A stretch of 64,000 nucleotides of DNA, taken from positions 1,062,501 through 1,126,500 of the forward strand of contig NC_010995.1 of the NCBI RefSeq assembly GCF_000019225.1. Direction: 5' to 3'. The position numbers were made by a program, and so were the translations under genes. Shown piece after piece: positions 10,350-18,168 of the stretch; positions within the stretch are counted from its first letter, which is position 1, and each line of letters starts with the position of its first letter. This DNA comes from Cellvibrio japonicus Ueda107. Lineage in GTDB: Bacteria > Pseudomonadota > Gammaproteobacteria > Pseudomonadales > Cellvibrionaceae. The notes beneath the pieces are model-generated. The model saw nothing but the letters and a program-made list of their open reading frames with translations. It did no database searches and was not told the origin of the DNA.

Positions 10350-11543
10350 TTACTGCTTGGGTAGGGTAAAGCGGATTGGAACTGTAAACTCGAAACGAGC
10401 CCCCGGTAAGGCAGCGGGAATTTCCGGGAAGGGCGCCGAACGTTTGATGGCTTCGCGAGCTTCACGGTTTAGCAATTCGTGTCTGCTCTCATCCAGGCTA
10501 TTCATGCTCAGGATATTACCCTGGCGATCAATAACAACCGCTATGCGCACGCTGCCTTCCTGACCACGCTCCAGGGCTCTGCTGGGATAGCGTGTTTTAC
10601 TGAATACTTTCTTGAGTATATCGGATACGTAGAATTGTCTGGCCAATAGGCTTTGTGCGGTTAGGGCTGGCCCCTCATCCTCATCGTCCTCATCATCACT
10701 GGCAATGGGGGCTGGTGCAGGTTTTGCTGCCGCTACGGCGGGGGCACTTGATGCTGCAGCCGTAGTAACTTGTGTGACGGGGGCTGGTGGTACCGCTGGA
10801 AGCTCAATTGTGGGTTTTTCAATGACTGCTGCAGCTAATGCAGGAACTTCGGGTTTTTCAATAGCTGCGACTTCACGTGGTGCACTGGATGCAGCCTTGC
10901 TGGAGGAAGATTTAACCTCGGCTACAACTGGGGTTGCCCAATTGTGAATTTCAGCAATACGGGCACTATTGGGCTTGATGGTGTCAAACCGACTACGGAG
11001 GGCTCCATCAATGTTACCTACTTTTAGCAGGCTGTCACGGAAGTCAGAAGACAGCGGAACTCGTCCAATCCAGGTCGTTAACAGGACGGAGAAAAACTGG
11101 TTGTCTGCAATATTTCCGAGCAGTACCCCGTTGACGGAAATATTGACACCTTTACCTGGGATAGAGTCGAACACGACATGGTCATTGGTCATGAAGCGGC
11201 CTTTAAACAGGCCGTCGAACTTAACCATATTATCGGCTTGTGCGGTTAACACATCGGCACGATTATTGATTGCCATCCCCTCAATCCACAGACGACTGAA
11301 ACGGCGAGTGGTCAATCCCTCGGGAGCAACTATCTTTAGCTCCATGCGCATGGGTTGGTTATTGTTGAGTAAGGAGTCTGCATTGTTGCTCAGTGATTCA
11401 GAATAAAGAGCTCCAATAAATACCTCCTGGCCAAGTTCCTGATGAACCGCTATACCGTTAAGCATCGGGGCCGAATGTGCCGCTGTACATAGGAAGAGAA
11501 TGGATGCAATCAGGAGACAGTTAAACTTATGGATACCACTCAT
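10350..11543 (-). CDS. Exported chalcone-isomerase-like domain fused to a TonB C-terminal domain
   Basis: A 397-residue protein starting with a cleavable signal peptide (LLIASILFLCTAAHSA). Residues about 26-190 look like the chalcone-isomerase-like family: GQEVFIGALY, MRMELKIV, RLWIEGMAI, VVFDSIPGKGVNISVNG and LLTTWIGRVPLS follow its pattern. A low-complexity Ala/Pro/Val linker with an acidic patch (DDEDDEDEGP) spans about 205-290, and residues about 300-397 are a TonB C-terminal domain (YPSRALERGQEGSVRIAVVIDRQGNI). It lacks the N-terminal membrane anchor of true TonB, so it would be periplasmic and cannot itself couple to ExbB/ExbD. It is monocistronic and may bind the periplasmic face of TonB-dependent receptors or peptidoglycan; that is inference. 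Confidence 0.75.
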   Translation of the reverse strand: MSGIHKFNCLLIASILFLCTAAHSAPMLNGIAVHQELGQEVFIGALYSESLSNNADSLLNNNQPMRMELKIVAPEGLTTRRFSRLWIEGMAINNRADVLTAQADNMVKFDGLFKGRFMTNDHVVFDSIPGKGVNISVNGVLLGNIADNQFFSVLLTTWIGRVPLSSDFRDSLLKVGNIDGALRSRFDTIKPNSARIAEIHNWATPVVAEVKSSSSKAASSAPREVAAIEKPEVPALAAAVIEKPTIELPAVPPAPVTQVTTAAASSAPAVAAAKPAPAPIASDDEDDEDEGPALTAQSLLARQFYVSDILKKVFSKTRYPSRALERGQEGSVRIAVVIDRQGNILSMNSLDESRHELLNREAREAIKRSAPFPEIPAALPGARFEFTVPIRFTLPKQ

Positions 11544-11755
11544 AGGCTAGCTACTCTCATTTTGTAGTTTATTGTCATTTTCGCGATGAAGAAGCTCTGT
11601 ATCGCAGTCTTGTGTAAACTCAGTGAGTATAATATAGAAAAAGTCGCCCTACGCGTACCCCATGGGAGGGAGGGCAATTGTCATTATTCACACTAACACA
11701 AAATGACGGCAAAACATTTGTCTATATCAAAGAAGCATAAATAAACGGGGAATCG
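11544..11755. other. Divergent intergenic region with a TATAAT
   Basis: This 212-base gap separates the minus-strand TonB-domain gene from the plus-strand cyclic-nucleotide-binding gene. TATAAT at 11628-11633 is a possible plus-strand -10 box without a convincing -35. The stretch near 11690-11745 is AT-rich. Confidence 0.3.
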
Positions 11756-12457
11756 ATGGATATTAAGTCAATACATAAAGTACCAAGGGAGACTTTGGAG
11801 CATTTGTTGGCAGGTATCCCTTTTTTCAAGACGATTAGGCAGGTAGATCCAAGCCAGTTTGAATTGCTGTTACAGGCTTCACGAGTAGCGGTATATGGCC
11901 CGGGGGAGGTCGTCTTGCAAAAAGGGGAGGTGGATGCCTGGCTGTACTTTTTGTTGAAAGGTCGCCTGGCGGTGTATGTGGATCAGCCAGGTAAGGGGGA
12001 TTTGGTTAACTATGTGACTCCCGGTGAGGTGTTCGGCGATCTCGCCCAGCTGGTAGGTGCCACACGTACGGCAACAGTCATTGCTGACGAAAATACACGG
12101 GAATCTATGGTACTGGCTTTGGATTTCACTGTCTTTGGTCCGCTAAAGTCAGTGAAGCCTGTCACGTTACAAACCAAACTGGCGTACTATCGCAATATGG
12201 CCCATAACCTCCGTTGGAAGCTGGAAGTATACCGCTCCCAGCATTTACAACATCCGTTGGCGAACAAACACCGTCAAATCAAGTTATACCAAGGTGTTAA
12301 GGATACGATGGATGAACTCTTATCTCTCTATGAACAGTCACGAGCCTTAGCTCAGCTGTTGGTACAGTGGAATCTGGAGTTCGGCGCTTTGACAGAAGAG
12401 CAGATGCAGGCAGACCAAACCTTATCGATCCATACGAATAGTTCCCAGAGTATCTAG
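11756..12457 (+). CDS. Cyclic nucleotide-binding domain protein
   Basis: A 233-residue cytoplasmic protein with a cNMP-binding (CAP effector) fold at about residues 25-140. It has the beta-roll glycines and the phosphate-binding-cassette region around GEVFGDLAQLVGATRTATVIA. The basic arginine of the cassette (GATRTATV) is present, so nucleotide binding is plausible. After a long helix (residues 140-170) the C-terminus is helical and shows no helix-turn-helix, so it is not a normal CRP/FNR regulator. The GGGG stretch five bases before the ATG may serve as ribosome-binding site. The PilZ gene starts about 80 bases downstream in the same direction. Confidence 0.8.
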   Translation: MDIKSIHKVPRETLEHLLAGIPFFKTIRQVDPSQFELLLQASRVAVYGPGEVVLQKGEVDAWLYFLLKGRLAVYVDQPGKGDLVNYVTPGEVFGDLAQLVGATRTATVIADENTRESMVLALDFTVFGPLKSVKPVTLQTKLAYYRNMAHNLRWKLEVYRSQHLQHPLANKHRQIKLYQGVKDTMDELLSLYEQSRALAQLLVQWNLEFGALTEEQMQADQTLSIHTNSSQSI

Positions 12458-12534
12458 CAGGCGGAAATACAGCTGGTCTCCACATGCCTGCTACACTTGC
12501 ACCATAATCATCAATAACAGATCTGGTAGCGGTA

Positions 12535-13218
12535 ATGAGGTTCGAAGAATTAAAGCTGACCTATGGTTACCCCTTACAGTTACAGACCACGAATCTGGCT
12601 GGTCAGCCAGAGCGTTACTCTTGTCGGTTAATTGGTTGCCTGCCCGGCCGAAGCATTTTGGTGTCTGTTCCCAAATCGGCGGGGCGGGTTATCCGCTTTC
12701 GCAATGGTCAAAAAATTGTATTGCGCTTCATGATCGACAATGGAATTGGGGTATTTATAAGTCAGGTTGAGGTTCAAACGGCTGACCCCTATCCCATTTT
12801 ACATATCAGTTACCCTGAAAATGTCAGTTTCAAAGGTATTCGCAGTGCGGTACGTGTATCTGTAGATTTGATTGCAGATGTGTTTTGCAGGGCTATCCCT
12901 GATGTTTTACCTCTGACGGTTCGTATTGCGGATATGAGCATTACCGGGGCGCGAATAGATGCGGTTCATCATGAGGGGGATGCCTGGGGGATAGGGACGC
13001 TTCTTGAATTGACGGCGTTGGTTAATATCAATGGTATCGAGCGTACGCTAGAGTTGAGCGGCATTATTCGTTCACTCGTGGAGCCTCCGGATGATGAGAG
13101 GCATCATGTCGGCTATGGGGTTGAGTTTGTCGATCTTGGTGAAGAGCAGCGTTTGACATTGTACGCTTATGTTTTTGGCCAAATTGTGCTGCAGGATGCG
13201 TCCAGTATTGGGGTATGA
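12535..13218 (+). CDS. YcgR-like flagellar brake/PilZ-domain protein (c-di-GMP binding)
   Basis: A 227-residue protein with an N-terminal YcgR-type (PilZN) domain, residues 1-100, and a C-terminal PilZ domain. Both c-di-GMP signatures are present: RxxxR at R103-R107 (RSAVR) and DxSxxG at D133-G138 (DMSITG). Such proteins bind c-di-GMP and tune motility or surface functions, in YcgR by acting on the flagellar motor. There are no flagellar genes in this window, so the target is unknown. It follows the cyclic-nucleotide-binding gene and is closed by a terminator. Confidence 0.88.
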   Translation: MRFEELKLTYGYPLQLQTTNLAGQPERYSCRLIGCLPGRSILVSVPKSAGRVIRFRNGQKIVLRFMIDNGIGVFISQVEVQTADPYPILHISYPENVSFKGIRSAVRVSVDLIADVFCRAIPDVLPLTVRIADMSITGARIDAVHHEGDAWGIGTLLELTALVNINGIERTLELSGIIRSLVEPPDDERHHVGYGVEFVDLGEEQRLTLYAYVFGQIVLQDASSIGV

Positions 13219-13268
13219 TGCTCCCTGAGAATACAGTCAGCCGAGGGTTTTATTGATGTGGCAGGCAA

Positions 13269-13299
13269 CAAAAAAGGCACCGTAAGGTGCCTTTTTTGT
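13269..13299. terminator. Bidirectional Rho-independent terminator
   Basis: AAAAAAGGCACC-GTAA-GGTGCCTTTTTT is a near-perfect hairpin with A/T tracts on both sides, between the convergent PilZ gene and the AlgP-like gene. Confidence 0.9.
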
Positions 13300-13316
13300 T
13301 TGTACACCTGCTCTAA

Positions 13317-14159
13317 TTAAGCAGCAACTGGAGCAGCGGCAGCCTTTGGCTTGCGACCGCGTTTCGCTGGTGCAGTACCCGCTGGCTTCTTGGCAACTAC
13401 TTTTTTCGCCGCTGGTTTGGCAGTTACTTTCTTAGCCGCTGCTGGTTTAGCCACTACTTTCTTGGCCGCAGCTGGTTTTTTGGCAACTACTTTCTTGACG
13501 GCAGTAGTAGCTTTCTTGGCCGTAGCCTTGGCTTTAGCTGCTACTTTCTTGGCAATCAACTTGGCTTTAGCCGCTGCTTTTTTCTCTGCTGCTTTTTTCT
13601 TGGCAGCTTCTTTCTTGGCTGCAACACGAGCTTTCAGCGCCGCTTTTTTGGCAGCCAATTTAGCTCTGGCAGCTGCTTTCTTGGCAGCTAACTTAGCTTT
13701 GATAGCCGCTTTTTTAGCTGCTGCTTTTTGTTTTACAGCCGCTTTTTTGGCAGCCGCTTTCAGACGCTTGGCGATACCGGCCTGGGCTCTGGCAACTGCT
13801 TTCTCGTGAGCAACAGCTTGTTTGTTAGCAGCTTTAATGGCAGCCAGTTCTTTCTTGGCAGTCGCTACAGCGGCTTTGGCAGCGTCAGCCGCTTTCTTGG
13901 CATCGGCAACAGTGGCTTTGGCACCAGCGACTTGTTTGGCAGCAGCTGGAGTTTTCTTTTTGGCAACAGCAGCCAACTTACTTTGGGCCGCTTTCAGGGC
14001 AGCAGCAGCTTTTGAAGCCTCTTTGGTCAAGCCAACGACAGCTTTAGCAGCATCAGCTGCTTGGGCGTCACGAGCTTTAACCAGTTGCGTTTTCAGTTGA
14101 GCTAATTGCTGTTCCAAACTTGCAACAGAGTTAACAGCGGTTTGTTTACGTGCAGCCAT
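13317..14159 (-). CDS. Histone H1-like, Lys/Ala-rich DNA-binding protein (AlgP-like)
   Basis: A 280-residue, very basic protein. Residues 1-130 form an Ala-rich helical/coiled segment (SLEQQLAQLKTQLVKARDAQ). Residues 130-280 are repeated Lys-Ala units (AAKKAA, AAKAKLAAKK, then KPAAAKKVV), ending in an AT-hook-like KRGRKPKAAAAP. This is the composition of AlgP/AlgR3 of Pseudomonas and of eukaryotic histone H1 tails; such proteins bind DNA non-specifically and can affect transcription. It is monocistronic and convergent with the PilZ gene. The repeated DNA makes slippage and length variation between strains likely. Confidence 0.85.
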   Translation of the reverse strand: MAARKQTAVNSVASLEQQLAQLKTQLVKARDAQAADAAKAVVGLTKEASKAAAALKAAQSKLAAVAKKKTPAAAKQVAGAKATVADAKKAADAAKAAVATAKKELAAIKAANKQAVAHEKAVARAQAGIAKRLKAAAKKAAVKQKAAAKKAAIKAKLAAKKAAARAKLAAKKAALKARVAAKKEAAKKKAAEKKAAAKAKLIAKKVAAKAKATAKKATTAVKKVVAKKPAAAKKVVAKPAAAKKVTAKPAAKKVVAKKPAGTAPAKRGRKPKAAAAPVAA

Positions 14160-14244
14160 GGTGTGCTTCCTTTATAGTTGTCGAAAAGGTCGATTAATGG
14201 ATTAAAAGTCCAACGTGTATAAATTAAAACTTTATTAAAAAAAT

Positions 14245-14526
14245 TCAAGTTTTTTGCATCAATTTGTCAATAAAAACGGCAATTTTTTTGTTTTTTTTGT
14301 CAAAAACAGAGAAATTTTGTCCTGTCAGGGTAATTTCACGTAAATGAATCCCCATTTTTTGTTTGCACGCTCTCATCGCAGAGGTGTCTTCAAGGGTGAT
14401 AATGTGATGAAAAATGTGAGCTGTTGATGGGGTAAAAACCTTTGAGTTCTCCATCATGTGATCCCATTTCCATTTTTGGAGTTTGCCAAAAATCGTGGCA
14501 GTTCGTTTTTTTAATGATTTGCGCAT
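14245..14526 (-). CDS. Possible small basic protein, 93 residues
   Basis: An open frame upstream of the AlgP-like gene on the same strand. It is rich in Lys and has a plausible mixed alpha/beta composition (HLREITLTGQNFSVFDKKNKKIAVFIDKL). A weak GGAA ribosome-binding site lies nine bases before the ATG. No family was recognised. The region is AT-rich and otherwise gene-free, so this could be chance. Confidence 0.3.
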   Translation of the reverse strand: MRKSLKKRTATIFGKLQKWKWDHMMENSKVFTPSTAHIFHHIITLEDTSAMRACKQKMGIHLREITLTGQNFSVFDKKNKKIAVFIDKLMQKT

Positions 14527-15549
14527 GTCTATTCCGTTGGTTTACCAGGAATCAGCGTTGCTGGTTTTGCTTGGCTCGAATCCTCAATGAACAACACTTG
14601 AAGTGCCGAAAGTGAATTCTCTGTGGGTTGTTTTATACAAGCTGGCGTAGGGATTAGGTGATTCACATGAAATCGGTTTGTCAGGGTTGAACGGTTTTTT
14701 ACGTTGTATCGGTGATTGCTGCGCTATTTTTCATGACGTAAATGTTTCATTGGTCTGGGTTGGGCGTATTTCTACCTTTTGTATAGTGTGTATAGCGTAT
14801 TGGTACTACTGGGTGTGTTCGCCAGTATGTTTGTGAAGACCAAGATGGGTGATTGGTAAGAAATGCGTACATTAAGAGTGATGAATATCGATTTGTGAAC
14901 CTACCGTTGGATTTGTACTGATAAAAATTTGGCAAGTTATTGATGGGAGATGAGCTGGAGCTGTGCGCGTTGAAGTCAGATGATCTTTGGCTCGCAGGAT
15001 GATTGATGTAGCCATCTGATTTCCTGGTGTATGTCAGGACGTGGCCCGTATCAGAACCCTGCTGTGCAGGAAATGCTATGTATGATGGCGAAAGGTTGTA
15101 GTGGTAAATAAACACCTGATCACTTGGTAATGTTTGACTTTCCAAAATAGGCATGGGGGAGAGAAACGTGCTTGTTTGTAATTCTTTCCGGTAAAGCGGA
15201 ACTTGTGACAGTGGGTATCCCGAATCCGGACCTCTCTTTCTATGAGGCAGATTAAGGAGGCAGGAAACTTGTATTGTTCGGTTGCTGTCAGAAGGTTGGC
15301 ACTGTTCCAAGGGGGAGGAAGTGAGGGAAAAATCAGTCAAATACCTGATACAGGGGGCTCAATTTGTTGATTTGCGGCCTTGCTCTGGTTGAAAAGTGGT
15401 CATTTGCAGCCCCGGTATGGCGCTACAAGATGTAAAATCTCCGTATCCGCTACCCAAAGAAATAGTGTTTATGGCTGTAAAACTGTTAGAATCGCAGCCC
15501 TTGTATTACCCTTAAGACAATCGCTGAATAACAAGAGGAGTACCCTAGG
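14527..15549. other. Gene-poor stretch of about 1 kb
   Basis: No convincing gene was found on either strand. The longest frame (minus strand 14747-15340) encodes a Ser/Pro/Tyr-rich sequence with no domain-like pattern and no good ribosome-binding site, so I do not call it. TGTTAGAAT at 15484-15492 resembles an extended -10 box about 60 bases before exbD. This is also where an exbB gene would be expected if exbD had its normal partner; I see no trace of one. Confidence 0.45.
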
Positions 15550-15987
15550 GTGAGCCGTAGAAAGAAACACCAATCCGGTGATGAAGGTAGCGAAATTGAC
15601 TTGACCCCCATGCTTGACGTGGTGTTTATCATGTTGATTTTCTTCATTGTGACTGCTTCTTTTGTGAAAGAGACGGGCATTAACCCCAATGTCCCCGAAC
15701 CGAATGATAATCCACCGCCACCAGATGCCCCTCAGAACATTCTGATTCGTATCTCCGGGGATAATCAGATCTGGTTGCTTGAGAAAGAGGGCGAGCGTCG
15801 GGTGGATACACGTGCTGTTCGCTCCAATATTGAGCGTATGCGTGCGGAGTTGCCCAAGGCTTCAGTGATTATTCAGGTTGATTCCAAGACTAATACGGGT
15901 ACCTATGTGGCTGTGGCAGATGCTGCACGTGAAGCGTTTGGCAATAACCCTAACCCGCCTGTGGTTTTGGTGCCGCCTAAAAAATAG
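15550..15987 (+). CDS. ExbD/TolR-family biopolymer transport protein (no adjacent exbB)
   Basis: A 145-residue inner-membrane protein. The N-terminus GDEGSEIDLTPMLDVVFIMLIFFIVTASFV holds the single membrane helix with the conserved Asp (LDVVFIMLIFF) that is part of the proton path in ExbD and TolR. The rest is a periplasmic domain. It starts at GTG, with a strong AAGAGGAG ribosome-binding site. ExbD works with ExbB to energise TonB, but no exbB or tonB is adjacent here, so it must pair with a partner encoded elsewhere. A terminator follows directly. Confidence 0.88.
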   Translation: MSRRKKHQSGDEGSEIDLTPMLDVVFIMLIFFIVTASFVKETGINPNVPEPNDNPPPPDAPQNILIRISGDNQIWLLEKEGERRVDTRAVRSNIERMRAELPKASVIIQVDSKTNTGTYVAVADAAREAFGNNPNPPVVLVPPKK

Positions 15988-16000
15988 CGCCTCCTTCCAT

Positions 16001-16030
16001 AAAAAAACCGCCCCAGAGGCGGTTTTTTTA
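16001..16030. terminator. Bidirectional Rho-independent terminator
   Basis: AAAAAAACCGCC-CCAG-AGGCGGTTTTTTT (one-base bulge) between exbD and the convergent YbaK-type gene. Confidence 0.9.
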
Positions 16031-16048
16031 TGCCTGTGTAAAGGCAGA

Positions 16049-16573
16049 TTAAAGCTCGTACTCCTGGCGGATATATTTTTTGGGCAGCTTACTTTGACGG
16101 GCGCGGTCGGCACTGAAGTGATCATGCAGTTTGTCCTGCATTAGTTGCGCAAAATCGATTTGGCGCAGGCGTATCAAGTGGCGATGATCTCCTGCCTCTA
16201 TATATACCTCTTCTACCTGTAGTAAATCCTCATCCCAAATGACATCCAGGCCATAAGCCTCGCCAAGGGCTGGTACGGCACCTTCCTCACAATCTTTAAA
16301 GATGGCTGTCAATTCTTCCTCATCTACCAGTTCCAGGTGGCGATCGAGAATTTCATTCAGGGTTTTGCGTAGTATTTTGTTGCGGGTGGGTAGAACACAG
16401 AGTGTGTAATGGAAATCCTCATCGCGCAGCAGGACTGCCTTAGCGAGGCATAGATCATTAATTTGGGCGACTCGTGCTGTGTTGTATGAACCCTCACAAT
16501 ATTCATGTTCGAGCAGCGTGAAATCGACCTGTTTTGCTTTTAGGTAGTTTTCTAAGGTTGCAGCAACACCCAT
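16049..16573 (-). CDS. YbaK/ProX-type aminoacyl-tRNA deacylase
   Basis: A 174-residue protein of the YbaK/prolyl-tRNA synthetase-associated domain family, which hydrolyses mischarged tRNAs in trans. The N-terminal LENYLKAKQVDFTLLEHEY segment, the conserved lysine in DLCLAKAVLLRD, and the GAVPALGEAYGLDVIWDEDL block (the family's GxxPPxG loop) are recognisable. In the loop the second proline is Ala. The C-terminal extension after residue 150 is charged and variable. Which mischarged tRNA it edits cannot be deduced. It is a single gene between terminators. Confidence 0.85.
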   Translation of the reverse strand: MGVAATLENYLKAKQVDFTLLEHEYCEGSYNTARVAQINDLCLAKAVLLRDEDFHYTLCVLPTRNKILRKTLNEILDRHLELVDEEELTAIFKDCEEGAVPALGEAYGLDVIWDEDLLQVEEVYIEAGDHRHLIRLRQIDFAQLMQDKLHDHFSADRARQSKLPKKYIRQEYEL

Positions 16574-16775
16574 ACAAATATCTCCTGTGGCAAAAGCGCA
16601 GAGAAAGGGTTAACAGTGTTTGCCTATATCCGTTAGAGGTTGATCTCAAAAGTGTTATGTACCTCAGGTACATTTGGATTATAGGAAGCTTTCGAACAGG
16701 TAAACCTAGCGTTTTGGAATTAGTTATTAATTATTAGAACAAGCATTCATTACGATTATTGCGTCTGCGACGCAT

Positions 16776-16804
16776 AAAAAAAGCCACCCTTGGGTGGCTT
16801 TTTA
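16776..16804. terminator. Rho-independent terminator of the aminotransferase gene
   Basis: AAAAAGCCACCC-TT-GGGTGGCTTTTT lies just beyond the minus-strand stop of the aminotransferase gene, with A/T tracts that allow it to work in both directions. Confidence 0.88.
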
Positions 16805-16819
16805 CATGACCTATACGGA

Positions 16820-18163
16820 TCAGGCTTGTTGGGTAATAGCGTTGCGAACGGATGCCAGTTTCACGCAGGTGACAAACACTTCCATGGCGCCGATGACTTC
16901 GGGCACTGTAGGTACGGAAGGTGCGATACGAATGTTGCGGTCTTCCGGGTCTTTGCCATAAGGGTAGGTGGCGCCGGCAGGGGTTAGTTTGACGCCGGCC
17001 TCTGCTGCAAGGCGAACCGTTTCTTTCGCACATCCGCGGCGTGTGTCGAATGAGACAAAATAGCCTCCGACCGGTTTCTCCCATGCGCCCAGATCGGTGC
17101 CGTCAAAAGCCTTGCTCAGTGCTGATAGTACGGCTTCAAAGCGCGGATTGAGCAGCGCTGCATGCTTGGTCATATGCGCTGTCAGTGCTTCTTTGCTGGG
17201 AAGGAAGCGGGTGTGGCGGATTTGGTTGACTTTATCCGGGCCAATGGTGCAGGTGTTAAGGAATTTTTTAATACCTGCCAGGTTGGCGGCGCTGGCGGCA
17301 ACAAAGGCAACACCGGAACCCGCGTGAGTAATTTTGGAGGTAGAGGCAAACTGCACTACAGAGTCTTCTGTTCCATGGCGGCGGGTGGCTTCCAGGATAT
17401 TGGCAAGTTTGGGGGCATTATCAATCAAGTCGTGGACTGAGTAGGCGTTATCCCAGAAAACACGGAAGTTAGCACTGGCAAGCAAACCCAGTTTGGCGAT
17501 GCGCTCAACCGTTTCATCACTGTATACAACACCGGTGGGGTTGGAATATTTGGGAACACACCACATGCCTTTGATCGATGTGTCCGACTTCACCAGGGCT
17601 TCAACAGCATCCATATCCGGTCCGGTAGATGTCATGGGAACAGTGATCATTTTAATGCCCAGTTGCTCGCACACTGTGTAGTGGCGATCGTAACCGGGAA
17701 CCGGGCAAATAAACTTGACTTCACCTTCATGCTTCCAGGCGCTGGCAGCATCCTTCAGACCGAATTGATAGGCGGCAAGCATGACCTGAAACATCAGGGT
17801 GAGGCTTGAGTTGCCTCCAACCAGAACATTGCCGGCATCGACGTCCATGATATTGGCGCCCAGCTGCTTGGCTTCGGGCAGACCATCGAGTCCACCGTAG
17901 TTGCGGGTATCAGTGCCATCGGCAGCGGTGTAGTTACCGGCGAGTATGCCGTCGAGTGCATCGGACAGGCTGAGTTGTTCGGCGGAAGGTTTACCGCGGG
18001 TTAAATCCAGGTTGAGCTTTTGGGCGAGAATGGCTTGGTATTGTGTTGCGAGTTGGCTTTCCCATTCGCGCAGTTGTTCAAGGGATGCGTTATCCAGTTG
18101 CAAGGTGAGTACCTCATCTGTGGTTGGCGGGATAAAGTGCGCGGCATTATACCTGTTTGGCAC
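16820..18163 (-). CDS. Class Ic aspartate aminotransferase (PLP enzyme)
   Basis: A 447-residue PLP-dependent aminotransferase of the subgroup Ic, longer than the AspC type. Visible marks are LDLTRGKPSAEQL for substrate binding, NYGGLDGLPEAK, the CPVPGYDRH segment, the NPTG motif, and the PLP-lysine site ASTSKITHAGSG. The expected reaction is interconversion of aspartate and 2-oxoglutarate with oxaloacetate and glutamate. The first 20 residues are poorly conserved in the family, so a start further in is possible. It begins six bases before the end of the M48 protease gene, so it may be transcribed with it. Confidence 0.88.
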   Translation of the reverse strand: MPNRYNAAHFIPPTTDEVLTLQLDNASLEQLREWESQLATQYQAILAQKLNLDLTRGKPSAEQLSLSDALDGILAGNYTAADGTDTRNYGGLDGLPEAKQLGANIMDVDAGNVLVGGNSSLTLMFQVMLAAYQFGLKDAASAWKHEGEVKFICPVPGYDRHYTVCEQLGIKMITVPMTSTGPDMDAVEALVKSDTSIKGMWCVPKYSNPTGVVYSDETVERIAKLGLLASANFRVFWDNAYSVHDLIDNAPKLANILEATRRHGTEDSVVQFASTSKITHAGSGVAFVAASAANLAGIKKFLNTCTIGPDKVNQIRHTRFLPSKEALTAHMTKHAALLNPRFEAVLSALSKAFDGTDLGAWEKPVGGYFVSFDTRRGCAKETVRLAAEAGVKLTPAGATYPYGKDPEDRNIRIAPSVPTVPEVIGAMEVFVTCVKLASVRNAITQQA

Positions 18164-18168
18164 TGTGA

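Noticed and set aside
13351..13809. Long Ala/Phe-rich plus-strand frames opposite the AlgP-like gene
   Set aside because: Reverse of Lys-Ala repeats; composition is an artefact of the repeated DNA.
13351..14159. Repeated units in the AlgP-like gene as a CRISPR-like array
   Set aside because: Repeats are short, coding and degenerate, without unique spacers.
14747..15340. 197-codon frame on the minus strand
   Set aside because: Ser/Pro/Tyr-rich composition without domain pattern, and no ribosome-binding site. A chance frame is more likely.
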